From positions 69,901,360 through 69,965,359 of the forward strand of contig NC_090729.1 of assembly GCF_036898095.1 (NCBI RefSeq): a stretch of 64,000 bases of DNA, in the 5' to 3' direction. Under the pieces are notes generated by a model, which worked only from the letters and a program-made list of their open reading frames with translations, searched no databases and had not been told where the DNA came from. Origin of the DNA: Palaemon carinicauda (lineage: Eukaryota > Arthropoda > Malacostraca > Decapoda > Palaemonidae). Numbering within the stretch: the stretch's first letter is position 1; each line of letters opens with the position of its first letter. The position numbers were made by a program, and so were the translations under genes. Shown piece by piece: positions 1 to 12,950 of this stretch.

Positions 1-136
1 TGGGAATAACAATAAAAGACAGAAAAAAAAACTTGAATACGAGATCGAATCAAAATAGAGGTTATTTTAACATGTAAAAAGAAGAAATGGACATGAGCAA
101 GTCATTTGATAAGAATATCAGATAATAGATGAACAC

Positions 137-215
<79 letters not shown>
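137..215. repeat. (TAA)n microsatellite
   Basis: About 26 uninterrupted TAA units in AT-rich flanking DNA. The rest of 1-540 shows no gene-like signal beyond this and the short (GAT)n run that follows it. Confidence 0.97.
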
Positions 216-395
216 TACGAGTTTAGTATCAAGTGATTAAAAATAGGCAGGGGAAGAAGAGAAGACGATGAATTGATGAGCTAAGAAAATTTGCTGGTAT
301 AAACTGACATTGGAAGACCATAAATGGACGCTAATGAAAGGACATGTCTAACAGTGTGAGGCCTTTTTTTCTGCAGTAGAGTATATAGTACCGGC

Positions 396-421
396 TGATG
401 ATGATGATGATGATGATGATA
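396..421. repeat. (GAT)n microsatellite
   Basis: About nine GAT units just upstream of the hAT-like relic. The reverse strand reads poly-His, so the short minus-strand open frames here are microsatellite artefacts. Confidence 0.9.
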
Positions 422-540
422 ATAACACTGCAACGCCAACAAATACATTTTGTGAAAAAAAAACATGGAAGTAAAGTATGACCACTACACGTCCCTTGAG
501 TATCAAAATGACTCAAAAATGTATCAAAACAATTTAAGAA

Positions 541-2090
541 GGCAAAGTATTTTTCAATATTAGTTGATGAGACAAGAGATCTGTCAAGAAAAGAGCATTT
601 AAGCATAATAATCAGGTTCTTTGATGGACAAATGATACAGGAGAGACGTTGTGGTAGCTATCACATGCAAAAAATAGATGCCGAATCCCTTGCAAATTTC
701 ATTCTGAAGTAGTTAAATGAGCTAGAGTTAGAACTGTCAAATGGCATAGTACAGTGCTATGATGGGACGGGCATTATGAGTGAATGGACTTCAGGAGTTC
801 ATGCTCGTGTAGCACAGAAAGTTCCTCATGCCATCTACATACAATGCTATGCACATAGGCTTAATGTAGTCCCCATGGACAGTGTGAAGAACCTAGACGA
901 CTTTGCAGATTTCTTCTCAACCATACAGATTTTGTATAACTATGTTTCAAATAGCAACTCCAGACCTGATTTTTTTTTTTTTTTTTTTTTTTGTTAAATC
1001 ACAGAAGGAGCTGGGACAACAAGTACTAGAATTAGAGAGAACAGTTGAAAATGAATGGTTCTATTGGTTCAGGAGAATTTGCAAAATTTGAGTACCATAT
1101 GAAGCTATTCTTGCAGTGCCAAATTCTCTATTTGAGTCAAGTAATGAAGCTTCTATGGAAGCATCTGGCCTTAAGTAAAAAATTAAATCTTGGAGAGTCA
1201 TAGTTTCTCTTTGTTGCAGAGAAATTGTTAATGCAAACAAATTGTCTGTCAGAGCAATTTCACGAAAAAGGTATATCCAGTGTTAAGACTCTAGAATAGA
1301 TCTAATCAACAGAAACAAATTTGACAAATATGAGAACTGACAGCGCATATGAAGAGATGTATGATGAAGCATAAGAGTTTACTAAAGAAAAAAAAAGGGA
1401 AAAAAAACTTGGAATTGATGCAACAGAGGTAAATGCCACTGTGGGTTTAGTTAGCAGCAAGAGACTACAACAAATATCAAACACAATTATCGAGTATCTC
1501 ACAACAAATACAACTGGCAAGCGTCATGGGCAACATTTTCTCAGAGCATCAGTCTGAAGCAACATTTGAAGACAGATTTATATTTGCCAGTAATAGATAA
1601 GTGCACTGTTTGATTTGATCGCAGGTTCAGAAATAACATTAATTTATATCAATCTCTCTTCACATTTGTCTCTCATTCAAAGTGGTTTTTGATAAGGAAA
1701 AGCTAACCTTGCTCGCGATGTACTATAGTGCACACATTGATTCAGTCCTCTTTGTTTCACAGATTAATTCTGGAAATGCATTCTTGAAACCAAGAAAAAA
1801 AAAGGGACCTATTAGATGTGAACTCTACACTAAATACCGCCCAGATGCCTTTTCCGAGTTACTAGCTATCCTTAAAATCTTATCAACCTCTCCAGTCACT
1901 ACTGCTAGTAACGAAAGATTTTTTTCTGCGTCAAAACATATGAAAACTATTTTCAAATGACAACTGGAGATGACCGGCTATTTTCTTTGTTCTTGATGGC
2001 CAGAGAAAAACATATGGTTAAGTCATTTGACTTAAACGAGCTGGTGGATGATTTTGCTTACATGAGACGCCACCGATGCCCATTGGAGTA
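541..2090 (+). pseudogene. hAT-superfamily transposase relic (ZMYM1/DUF4371-like)
   Basis: Broken coding sequence of a cut-and-paste DNA transposase. Near 555-640 the frame reads SILVDETRDLSRKEHLS, and 776-960 carries HARVAQKVPHAIYIQCYAHR; both resemble the RNase H-fold core of ZMYM1-type hAT proteins. The C-terminal dimerisation region survives at 1840-1960, with STSPVTTASNERFFSASKH, and continues in another frame to about 2090. Several in-frame stops, frame changes and a 21-nt T run at 970-991 interrupt it, so it cannot make an active enzyme. Terminal inverted repeats and target duplications were not found, so the element ends are undefined. It lies upstream of the host gene on the same strand. 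Confidence 0.75.
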
Positions 2091-2979
<889 letters not shown>

Positions 2980-3009
2980 CATTACATTAATCAATAAATC
3001 ACATTGCAA

Positions 3010-5049
3010 TTGATAAATTGAGAAGGAGTACTCTGAGAAATGTAAGAAGCTATAGAGGTGCAGATATTGGTAGTGATCACCAGCTCCTCATTGCCTCACT
3101 AAAATTAAAACTGAAAGCACCCAACAGAAAGGTAGAGAGAATACCAAGGCTTGATACAACTAAGCTTCTAGAAGAAGAGCACAGACAAACATTTGCAAAT
3201 GAATGTAAGAATCGATTTGCAGTATTAGAGTAGTGAAGTCTTGGGACACACATTTACAAGAAGAAAGCCATTGATATCAAATGATACGTGGGATACTATA
3301 AAAAGGAGACAGAGACAGAAATTGACCATTGAAAGTTTTCAAGGAAGTAATGAAATTTACAAAGTAGAACAAGCTAAATATTCTAGTATTGATAGTAGTC
3401 AAAAGAAAAACCAGGAATGACTGAAGAGCACATTTAGACAGTAAAGGAAATGAGGCTGACAAAGCTATGAATTCAGGAAAAAGGCTATGGTGTAAGAATT
3501 GCTCATAGAATTATTAATGAAATCTCTACTGGGGCAAAAGAGAAGCATATAACCATCAAAAAGAGAGATGGGTTTGTTATAACAACAAGAGATGAAGAAA
3601 GACAGCGTTGGATGGAACTCTTTAGTGAGGTTATGGATAGGAGATACGGAGGGAATAATTTTGTTGATATACTTGAAGCTGAGGAAGACCTTGGTGTGCC
3701 CATGAATAAATTCAGTGTGTTTGAGATCGAAGCTATCATTATGAAAAACTAAAGAGATGGAAAGGCCCTAGATACGATGAAATAACTGCCGAGATGATAT
3801 AGGCCGAAAATGAAGTGTCTCCCAGAATACTTACAAGATTATTTTGTAAAATGTGGCATGAAGAGGCAAACCACGGTGAATGGGAACTAGGAGTGTTGGT
3901 GAAAACGGAAAATAAAGGAGACCTGACTGATTGCAATAATTACAGAGGCATAATACTTACGTCAGTTGTTATGAAAATATATGGTATTCTTATTCTAAAG
4001 AGACTGGAGAGAAAGGTTGACGAAAAACTAAGAGATAAACAAGCAGGAATAAAAAAAGGTAGAAGTTGCATCGGCCAAATTTTCATTATGAAACATGTTA
4101 TACAGCAATGCGTAGAATATAGAAATCCACTTTCAATGGCATCTGTGGACTATGAAAAAAACCATCAATAGTGTGCATCAGCCAATTTTGATTACGTTTG
4201 TTCATGAGCATAGCAAGTGCAAAGTTTATGTTAATGGAGTCCTATCAAATGAATTTCCAGTGATTAGTTGAATACTCCAAGGGAATGTATTGTCACCTAC
4301 GTTGCTAATTATCCTAATGGATTTTGTAATGTGCAGAACAGTCGGAGATGGGGGAAAAGGATTGGATTGGATAGGTGATAAGAAATTAGCAGACCTAGAA
4401 TATGCTGATGATGCTGTCCTTATTAGCAGAATAGAACAGTAATTGCGATGCTTGCTTACCAGAATTCATGAAATATCACACGAGGTTGGGCTCAAGATAA
4501 ATAGGAAAAAGATAGAGATGATGAGAACGGAGTATGCAATGGAAGATGAAATATGATTGGAAGGTGAAAGGATTAATGAGATAGAATCATTTTAAATATT
4601 TAGGAACTTTGATCTCCAATACAGGGTCTCTAGAATTAGAGTTTAGGGAAAGACTGAACAAAAAAGCAAATCAGACAATGGCTAGGTTAAGTAAATTGGG
4701 ATATCAAATCACCTGAAATTACATATAAGAATGAGACTATACACGATGAGACAATCACCAATAGATTCAGTAGATTTGAGAACAAAACCCTGAGAATAAT
4801 ATTGGGAGTTAAATGACAGGGCATGATTAGAAATTAAACTATAAGAGAGATTACTAAAGTGTCATATGTGGATGAGATCATGATGTGGGGTAGATGGTTC
4901 AGTTGGGCTCCACAAGGCATAAGAAGTTTAGGAAAACCCAGGCCTACATGGCTGATGAGTATGAAGCGTTAAGTAAAGATATAAAGGCTCAAGATAAATA
5001 CGACTGGAGGAATCTAACTAATGCCCTTTGCGTCAATGGGCGCGAGAGA
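3010..5049 (+). pseudogene. RTE-like non-LTR retrotransposon relic (endonuclease C-terminus plus reverse transcriptase)
   Basis: A degenerate LINE. At 3018-3233 the frame reads [17 protein letters not shown], the C-terminal part of an apurinic-type endonuclease domain. At 3815-4171 the RT fingers and palm region appears, with GDLTDCNNYRGIILTSV and KGRSCIGQIF. At about 4395-4440 the catalytic motif C is YADDAVLIS, followed by a thumb-like segment LKINRKKIEMM. Similar arrangements occur in RTE-clade proteins annotated as craniofacial development protein 2-like. The N-terminal endonuclease is missing and many stops and frameshifts are present. The 3' end abuts a (TA)n tract, which could be its 3' microsatellite tail or a later expansion. 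Clade assignment is by motif memory only. Confidence 0.75.
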
Positions 5050-5156
<107 letters not shown>

Positions 5157-5159
5157 GTA

Positions 5160-6029
5160 AGCAGCATTTTTTTTCATTCTGAACTTTTAAGTATTATATC
5201 TTTAATAATCTGACAATGATGACACCAAAGAAATACCAAGGGGAATGAGAGCATGGATGTGTCAGAGCTTAAATCGACCATAATCATGTACGCCTACTAG
5301 GGAATGTATGGTAAATAATTTTTTTTTTTCGTAAAATACGTAGCACTAACACTGACATTCTTTCCAATCTGCACGCATACTTTATGTGAAACACAAGTAT
5401 TGTGTTATTGAATATTGATGCAGTAATGTTGCACCACTGTGTTTAGGAACTTTGTTACTCAGGTGCGCATGATCTCGGGTAGGACGTAATGAAAGAGAAA
5501 GACAAGTTTGTTCAAGTCACAGTATATAAATTCACTACATATGTTATACATGATTACGTTTGATCTCAATGTATGAACGCCATATTTTGATATAGAATAT
5601 GACGTATTATTAAATGTTTGTTATGATCTTTTGTTTGTTTACAGTTTAACAGCTGATGTCTTTGCGCATGCGCCAAGTCCAGCTGTATTTTCCTGTTCGT
5701 ATTCCTCTAATTTCACCTCGAATCATAAATAAAATTATGCTTGACTAACTAAATTTAACTTTTTATATGAAAATATTAGAAATTAAATAGTTCAGATATA
5801 TTAATTCAGTAAAAAGTAACTTGATAACAAAGGATAATTGAACAATAATGATATTAATCGTTTCGGATTTCACCATCTCACGGCAAATCGGACAATTGGT
5901 ATACGATCTATCATTCTCATGAGAAGACTCTTGTTGTTCTGGTCAGAGACGTCTGTACTTTTGTTTACTTTATGTTCGTAAAAGAACACCGTAAGGCATT
6001 CACTTCATGTTAAAGTAACAGATGGAACG
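5160..6029 (+). other. Putative promoter and 5' UTR region of the PB1-domain gene
   Basis: Mostly unique AT-rich DNA immediately upstream of the exon 1 start codon. It contains a GC-rich palindrome at 5662-5674 (listed separately). An in-frame TAA at 5979-5981 closes the reading frame before the ATG at 6030. No TATA box or transcription start can be fixed from sequence alone. Confidence 0.45.
5662..5674. promoter_or_regulatory. NRF-1/Ewg-like palindromic site
   Basis: TTGCGCATGCGCC matches the NRF-1 consensus core GCGCATGCGC. It sits about 360 bp upstream of the exon 1 ATG, a typical distance for housekeeping promoters. Binding is inferred from motif match only. Confidence 0.4.
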
Positions 6030-6278
6030 ATGAAGTACGGTATCATCAACTCTGCGGAAGAAACGTCTTGTGACAAAAGAGATAACGAAGGGGAAACAGA
6101 TATGGCGTCGGAGAACGAGTGTACATCGGCCACAGCAACTATGGCGATTCAGCGACGGCAATCGGACGTTGACGCAGTCATATTTTCCATACAGTTTTAT
6201 GGCAAGACCATCGGGGAGGTTGGGTTGATGGACCAAGACCTCTCCGAGCTAGATTGGAAGAAATTCAAGTCCTACTTG
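6030..6278 (+). CDS. PB1-domain protein (NBR1-like), coding exon 1
   Basis: Encodes 83 residues beginning MKYGIINSAEETSC. The first ATG after an in-frame stop at 5979 is used, and an A sits at -3. From about residue 49 the frame reads AVIFSIQFYGKTIGEVGL, which fits strands beta-1 and beta-2 of a PB1 domain, followed by an acidic loop and the helix-forming DWKKFKSYL. The exon ends after a complete codon at a GTTTGT donor. Joining in phase 0 to exons 2 and 3, 51 kb away, rebuilds a continuous PB1 fold, which is the main evidence that this is a real gene. PB1 domains mediate head-to-tail oligomerisation in autophagy and signalling scaffolds. NBR1 is the closest match by eye; TFG-like or another PB1 protein is possible. 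Confidence 0.75.
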
Positions 6279-6603
6279 GTTTGTATTGGCTTAAATTTTG
6301 TTCTGTAGCTGATAAGACTGTATACCGTAGCTCATAAGTATGTTTGAGATTTTCTGATTTAAGTTTGTCCAAATTTCCTACAGTTGTTCATTCAAGATTA
6401 TTACAGTTTTCATCATTAATTTACATATCTCATGGTCGTACACAGGAATGGTAAGTGCACTTACTAGTGAGAAACTTACTACACAGAAGATGCCTTCAAT
6501 TTGTGTTTTTGGCCCCAGAAGGCCTATGCAAACCATCTAGACGTTGTCTTAACGCATTTCTATATTGTTTATCGAAAAAAGCCAAACATAAGTAAGACAC
6601 TTT

Positions 6604-6636
6604 GGTAAATTTACAGTTTCATCCATTATGGGGAAA
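6604..6636 (+). repeat. 33-bp inverted repeat, left copy
   Basis: Matches the reverse complement of 20948-20980 at 28 of 33 positions, with a 22-bp identical core containing CAGTTTCATCCATTATGGG. The pair encloses the split minus-strand reading frame and DIRS A. It could mark the ends of an older DNA element of about 1.3 kb. Confidence 0.5.
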
Positions 6637-6913
6637 CTGGAATAAAGATATATTTGTTGCATCAGAAATAGTTTAGTTCCAACGAATTTAACGTTTATTT
6701 TGACCGCAAACCATCCGATTTAGAGATTTACTATGTAATTGGAGTTAAAACAACAAGTTGTTCCAGAATGCAGAAAGACCCTACTTCATCCCAACAATTA
6801 TGGGGGACACCAGGTGGGAACCGGGGTTTTGGGTGGGGGGGGGCGTCAAATGATATTTGCAATAATTGAATACTTATCCTTCCACCACCCCTCCCCCTAT
6901 ACCTCTACCTAGC

Positions 6914-7195
6914 CCTACCAGGGGGGGGGGGGAGGCTCCGCCCCCCCCTAAGGCCACAGTGATTTTCAGGGCACTACTGAACCTAATAAACCCACCTAAC
7001 CTAGCCTAGGGGCCCTATACCCCTACCTAGGAGCCCTGTACCCCTACCTAGGCCTACCGGGGGGGTCTCCCCCCTGCAACCCCCCCCCCCAAGGCCACAG
7101 TGAATTTCGGGACACTAACAAACCTAATACTACCACCTTACCTAGGGCCCTGTACCCCCACCTAGGCCTAGCCCCTGCGAGCCCCCCCCCCCCCC
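6914..7195. repeat. GC-rich tandem repeat, about 140-bp unit, two copies
   Basis: Two diverged copies share poly-G/poly-C blocks, AAGGCCACAGTGA, and runs of CCTACCTAGG/CCCTGTACCCC. The homopolymer C and G tracts are unusual in the AT-rich surroundings. No coding potential is supported. Confidence 0.7.
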
Positions 7196-7309
7196 CCTTA
7201 CAGCCACTACCTAACACATCCATCAAACCAAATCCAAAGTGATGGTACTGCTGTATACATCGTTATACTATCACCATTATAATATGCTCTATAAATTAAT
7301 GAAGCTTAC

Positions 7310-7390
7310 CTTAAACTGTTGGTTCATCAAGATGTGCTGTTGCTTTGAGGAAAACGTGAAGCCGTTGGGAAGGTTCCTTGACATGCAGGA
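7310..7390 (-). pseudogene. Minus-strand reading frame, downstream part, separated from its start by DIRS A
   Basis: Read on the minus strand, this segment continues the open frame that starts at 20605, if DIRS A is removed. It ends at AAG|GTAAGC (7309/7308), a strong splice-donor match, so it may be the 3' part of a first coding exon. One frame gives SRNLPNGFTFSSKQQHILMN up to the donor; a second gives EPSQRLHVFLKATAHLDEP and stops at it. The T-run at the DIRS junction hides the original frame, so the correct one cannot be chosen. The protein is not recognised. Confidence 0.4.
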
Positions 7391-7404
7391 CAATTTTTTT
7401 TTCA

Positions 7405-7580
7405 ATATCAAACTTACCCGATGATCATATAGCTGCATCCCTGCTGCCCGACAGAAAAAATCCACGGGCGGAATACGCCAGCGATCGCTATACAGGTGGG
7501 GGTGTACATCAACAGCGCCATCTGTCAAGTAGGTACTCAAGTACTCGATGTCAACATTGAACCAATTTTCCCTCTGTCGT
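7405..7580 (+). repeat. Left inverted terminal repeat of DIRS A
   Basis: Begins AAACTTACCCGATGATCATA and extends to about GTTTTCCCTCTGTCGTGCC-like sequence near 7580. The reverse complement recurs at 20231-20402 with very high identity. A minus-strand GTAAGT lies at its outer end. Confidence 0.9.
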
Positions 7581-8800
7581 GCCACAGGCAAAACCTACTA
7601 AATACGCCGTCCCTAACTGGATTTGTTTTCACAACGATTTGGTGAAGTACACTATTCCAGTTTTGAGCTTTCGCTATGCAGTGGTTTTATCTTCATTTCA
7701 AAACTTGAACTCGTTTTGGTTAGATTTAATTATGGTGACGAAGAGAGTATGGACTCTCTTTCACTTTTTAATGGCCGACCCTTCCCTTAGACGGAAGTGT
7801 TGGTGACGAAGAGAGTATGGACTCTCTTTCACTTTTAAATGGCCGACCCTTCCCTTAGACGGAAGTGTGTTTAGGTTTTTGGTAATTTTGCTTAACAAGT
7901 TATAGATCTATTTATTTTATATCTCTCCGCCTTTATAGGCCTCTTCGATTAACTTTCCATTTATTATAAACTTATAAAAATTAATTTTTATGTTTGTTTA
8001 TATGCGACCTTTCCTAATAGTAGGCGGTCCTTACTTGGAACCGAAGTTAATTAACATTGAGCCCGTCATATCGTATTTACCTTTTAAGAATTTATACTTT
8101 TTTTAATTTTAATGTTTTTGAAAGAATTTCTTTGATAGTCTCGCTCTGTTTTCAAAGATGAACTAACGTTTAGTTTAGTCTCCGCAGTTGTTGACGTTCA
8201 GAACGTTCAACATGCACTCTATCGTTACGATAGAGAGAGAGTTTTTCACGGTTTCACGTTGCAGTAAGAGTAAACCGATTCTAGCGTTTCGTTCATTCTT
8301 TCTTAGCTTAAATGGTTTAAATTCTAATAAAGGAACTTTTTATTTGGGAAACCTTTCAGTTTTTTCCTTTAGCAAATAATATGTTTTAACGATATATAAT
8401 TGGGCTCTTCTCTCAGGTTCTAAGTCAAGAGAGAAGAGAGAGAGAGATAGAGACGGAGGGAGAGAGGAGAATAAACGTTTCGTTCAAGCGGGTAACGTTC
8501 TCGTTTTTTACTCTTCTCCCTAGTCGCTGTAGGGGAAGAAGGTAAAACGTTTCTAGAGTTTTATTCTTGTTCCCAGGCTTTATGCGGTGAGAGATTTTAA
8601 ACGTAGTTTATTTGATCTAGTGTTTAGTCTCTTTTCCAGCCACTGAATTCTTTATCTTTCATTATGTTTTTCTGTTGCATTGTAAAACGGTTTTCGCAAT
8701 TACTACCTTTTAATGAAGGATAGGATTGCGTGTTTCAGGTACAAATCACTTAAAGTTTCGATTTCAGTGAAATAAGTGCAAACAGAAAATCAAAAGTGAT
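7581..8800 (+). other. 5' untranslated leader of DIRS A
   Basis: Between the ITR and the Gag-like region. It contains a direct duplication (about 7735-7800 and 7802-7868) around GGTGACGAAGAGAGTATGGA and a short GA-rich tract at 8430-8465. The same leader is found in element B (12980-14040) and, more diverged, in C (35700-36990). Confidence 0.7.
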
Positions 8801-8803
8801 AAA

Positions 8804-10935
8804 GTGATATGCGCAAAGTGTTACAGTATTGCGTTCGAGGGTTCGTCTGTTCGTGCCAGTTGTTCACTAGTCCGATACCTCTTACAAGCTCCCAAGCCCA
8901 GGGGAGAAGTAATGTCGAAGGACTTATGGGTTCCACAGGCCTTGATCGACGAACAGACGTTTCCCTCCGTGGTTTCGGGTGTATCTACACACGTTGCCGA
9001 CGTGATCGCCCCACCCACACAAAGACGAGAGAGCCCATTTATTCCTCGTCTGCGGAAGAGGTTTCTCTTAGAAACCATGGACCAAATCTTGCAGCTTTTT
9101 AAGTGCAAGTTGGTCCCTTCCGCGCAAGTCCAACGGCCTAGGTGTAGCCACTGGGTCAGTTCGGACTCGCTGCAGTCATCCGACGACTGCACACCTCCCA
9201 AGAGAGGCAAGGTGGTACCGCAACAGGCAGTAACTCCGTCTGTTGCCGCACCAGCTGTTTTAGACCCTCAGTCACAACGGACAGTAGCTCCGTTTGTTAC
9301 CGTCTTTTGTAGACCCTAGTGGTCCATGCTGCAGACTATGCGGTCTCAGCTTGCTTCCTTCATGCAGGAGTATCGTGCTGAGAAGGTTGACACTGCACCT
9401 GTTAACCTACAACCTGCCACGGTTGTGCGCTCAGCAGATACTGCGGCTGCCTGCTCCCACACTCCACCTGTGAGAGCTCCACCACCGATGCGCAGTCGAC
9501 CCTGCCAGACGCATGTTCATGCTGCACCCTCCGTTGACATGCGTGAGCTACCGCATCAGCAGTGGGAAGGTGCTGTCAAGCTGCCGTGTTTTGACGCAAT
9601 GCGGCATGCTCCGCAACCCACGGCAGTCCCTCCCACGCACCAGCACTCCGCTTTTGTTGTTGCCAGCTCCCACACTCCGACTGCGGAGATGGTTGATGAT
9701 GCACCCGTTGGCCTACAGCCTGCCACGGTTGTGCGCCCAGCATGGCTGCCTGCTCCCACACTCTTGTTGGGAGAGCTCCTCCACCCATGCGCAGTCTACC
9801 CTGCCAGACTTATGCTGACTCCCACAGACACATGGAGCACTCCGTTGCCGTGCGTGAGCTACCACAAGCTGCCGTGTTTTGACACGGTGTGTCAGCCTCC
9901 GCAACACACTGTGGTTACCGCCACTCGCCCGCAGCAGACTAGTCAGTCAGGAGTTGAGGCTTCCCCACACAGCTTTGGTTGTTGCCAACTCACAGACTGT
10001 CAAGCAGTTACATGACGTTGCCTTCTGGTCTGCTACTAATGCACCAGTGCTGTATGTCCTCACGCACCTGTTGTGGTTGACAGTTCAGTTTTTGACAGTT
10101 CACAGGCTGTCAAGCAGTTACATAACGTTGCCTTCTGGTCTGCTGCTTATGCACCAGTGAAACCCTCACTGAGATAACCTAGCTTTTCTCGGACATGGTT
10201 CCTGTAGATGAGAAAGTGCTGTTCTCCCTCCTTCTGATTTTCCCTTGAGGACTCTGTCATTTGGAGAGGAGCCTTAAGCTGCTTAGCCTCCTATGGACTT
10301 TAATTAAAGCATAACATGCTTCCAGGGATGGTAAATGGTTCCGCTTCAGTCGCTAACCCCGTCTGTTGCCACACCTGCTCCCATAGACCTTGGGCTTTGT
10401 TGCAAGACATGCAGTCCAAGCTTAGTCCTTGATAGAGGATTTTTTTTTTTACGGAGAAGAACCTTCTAGCCAACAACCTTCCTACCGGTTGGTTGTACGC
10501 CCTATTGACGCTGAGGTATCCTACTCACGTCCGCCAGTTGAGATGGTTCCTCCACCGGTGCGACCCAGTGTGGATTGCCAGTCGCACGTTGACGTTAAGC
10601 GACTCTCGGAGGTGGTTATGGACATTCAGTGTGTCACTAGGAAGACGTTCAACAACCAGCAGAGGTGACTTGTTGTGACGCAGTGCGGCAACCTCAGCAA
10701 CTCGATAAGGGGTTGTCTGCACAACCCAGACAGTCTAGACAGTTTCGGGTTGTCGCTGTACTTCCTCGCGTCCCCATGGTTGACAGTTCACAGACTGTGC
10801 AGCAGTACCATGATCTTGTGTCCAGCTCCGTCACGCATCCACCAGTGCGACCGGATTCAGCGAGTCAGACGTTGCCCACTCCGTTGCCGTTTCCTCATCA
10901 GTTTCGGATGAGGAACCCTCTGATGAGGACATGGC
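8804..10935 (+). pseudogene. Gag-like ORF1 relic of DIRS A
   Basis: Open segments at 8804-9319 and 9326-10015, then shorter pieces to about 10935. They are rich in Pro, Ala, Gln and Ser, as expected for the poorly conserved ORF1 product. AQGRSNVEG-type sequence near 8880-8930 corresponds to the same block in B, C and F. A late acidic stretch, VSDEEPSDEDMAEQDDQP (about 10890-10945), corresponds to the acidic block before the conserved C-terminus of F. Stops and frame changes make it non-functional. Confidence 0.65.
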
Positions 10936-10949
10936 TGAACAAGACGATC

Positions 10950-12778
10950 AACCCCAGCCCTGCTATCCATCCAGAAGATGCTGAAGAAGGAACACGGCCC
11001 TGTCAGGCTGTGGATGAGTCTGGTTAGGACACTGTCATCCGTGGTTCAATTGGTGTCACTTGGAAGACTACACCTCCGTCCTCTTCGGTATCATCTAGCT
11101 CTTCACTGGAAAAGGACAAGACGCTAGAAGCGGTCTCAATCCCGGTTTCCGGAAGATAAGTCTGGTCTGACTTGATGAAAGGACTTTATCTACCTTTGAA
11201 AGGGTCTTCACCTGACTGTTCAGACTCCCAACCACGTTCTCTTCTCAGACGCATCGGACGTAGGCTGGGGTGCGACCTTAGGCGGTAGGGAATGCTCGGG
11301 ATTATGGAACTCGAGTCAAAGGACAATGCATTTCAACTGCAAGAAGCTTCTGGCAGTACGTCTGACCTGGAAAAGCTTCAGGTCTCTCCTTCAAGGCAAA
11401 GTAGTGGAGGTGAACACGGTCAACTCCCTGCTTTGATGTACATCTCCTAGCAAGGAGGGACCTACTCTCTGACATGGTTCGAGTTCGCAAGTGACCTCCT
11501 CTCCTGTTCAACAGGTCTAGACTTTTCACTAGTAACGAGTTTCATCCAAGGCAACTTGAATGTATTAGCAGATTGTCTCAGTAGGAAGGGACAATAATTC
11601 CAACATATTGGACCCTCCACAAGGATGTATGCAAGAGACTTTGGGTCACCTGGGGCCAGCCAACCATAGATCTCTTCGCAACCTCGATGTCCAAGAGGCT
11701 CTCAATACTTTGCTCACCTATCCCGGACCCAGCAGTAGTTCTTATAGATGCCTTTCTACTAGATTGGTCTCATCTAGATCTATATGCATTCCCTCCGTTC
11801 TAGATTGTCAACAAGGTACTGCAGAAGTTCGCCTCTCACGAAGGGACAAAGTTGACGCTAGTTGCTTCCCTCTGGCCCGCGAGAGAATAACTTACCGAGG
11901 TACTTCGATGGCTAGTAGACGTTCCCAGAACTCTTCCCCTAAGGGTGGACCTGCTACGTCTGCCACGCGTAAAGAAGGTACTCCAAGGCCTCCACGCTCT
12001 TCGTCTCACTGCCTTCAGAGTATCGAAAGACTCTCGAGAACTAGAGGTTTTTCGAAGGAGGCAACCAGAGCGATTGCTAGAGCAAGGAGAACATCCACCC
12101 TTAGAGTCTACCAATCGAAGTGGGATATCTTCCGAAACTGGTGCAAGTCAGTATCCGTATCCTCGACCAGTACCTCTGTAACTCAAATAGCTGACTTCCT
12201 CTTATATCTGAGGAAAGAGCGATCTCTTTCAGCTCCCACTATCAAGGGTTACAGAAGCATGTTGGCATCAGTCTTCCGTCACAGAGGCTTAGATCTTTCC
12301 AACAATAAAGATCTACAGGACCTCCTTAAGTCTTTTGAGACCACGAAGGAGCGTCGTTTGGTTACACCTGGTTGGAATTTAGACGTGGTTCTAAGATTCC
12401 TTATGTCAGACAGGTTCGAACCACTTCAATCAGCCTCCCTGAAAGATCTCACCTTTAAGACTTTTCCTGATATGCTTAACCACAGCTAAAAGAGTCGGTG
12501 AGATTCATGCCTTCAGCAAGAACATCGGATTCTCATCCGAAACGGCTACATGTTCTACATCTTGGTTTTCTAGCCAAACACGAGCTGCCTTCTCGGCCTT
12601 GACCCATATCGTTCGATATTCCAAACTTATCGTATGGTTGGAAATGAACTAGGAAGAGTATCATGTCCTGTAAGAGCTCTTAAGTTCTATTTTAAAACCT
12701 TTACGAGGCCCGTCTGAAGCTTTATGGTGTTCAGTTAAGAATCCATCTTTGCCTATGTCAGAGAATTCTTTATCCTAT
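10950..12778 (+). pseudogene. RNase H relic and N-terminal two thirds of tyrosine recombinase, DIRS A
   Basis: After the Gag-like acidic block the sequence passes straight to the RT/RNase H connection. No RT palm motif is present, so the polymerase has been deleted. At 11240-11590 RNase H sequence is recognisable by alignment with B (SDAS, DNT and DCLSRK-like motifs) but has several frameshifts. At 11608-12489 a long frame covers the core-binding part of the recombinase, with QSIERLSRTRGFSKEATRAI, TQIADFLLYLRKERSLS and TIKGYRSMLASVFRHRG. A frameshift follows near 12460. The conserved arginine box is still readable as TAKRVGEIHA (12484-12513). The gene is then cut at a T-run by element B and resumes at 19435. 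Confidence 0.8.
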
Positions 12779-12789
12779 TTTTTCAATAT

Positions 12790-12950
12790 TAAACTTACCC
12801 GATAATCATGTAGCTGTCAACTCCGTTGCCCGACAGAATTCTATGGAGGGATACGCCAGCTATCACAATACTAGAAGGGGGTGTACTTACCAGCGCCACC
12901 TGTGGCCAGGTACTCAAGTACTTCTTGTTGACACCTCCTCAATTATTCCT
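12790..12950 (+). repeat. Left inverted terminal repeat of DIRS B
   Basis: Begins AAACTTACCCGATAATCATG. Its inverted copy lies at 19240-19393 with near-perfect identity, suggesting recent insertion. Confidence 0.92.

Noticed and set aside
7289..7591. A single 100-residue minus-strand gene
   Set aside because: Its first half is the DIRS A ITR read backwards; only 7310-7390 is flanking DNA, treated as part of the split frame.
8821..9210. A 129-residue minus-strand open frame
   Set aside because: It is antisense to the Gag-like region of DIRS A and shows no independent signal.
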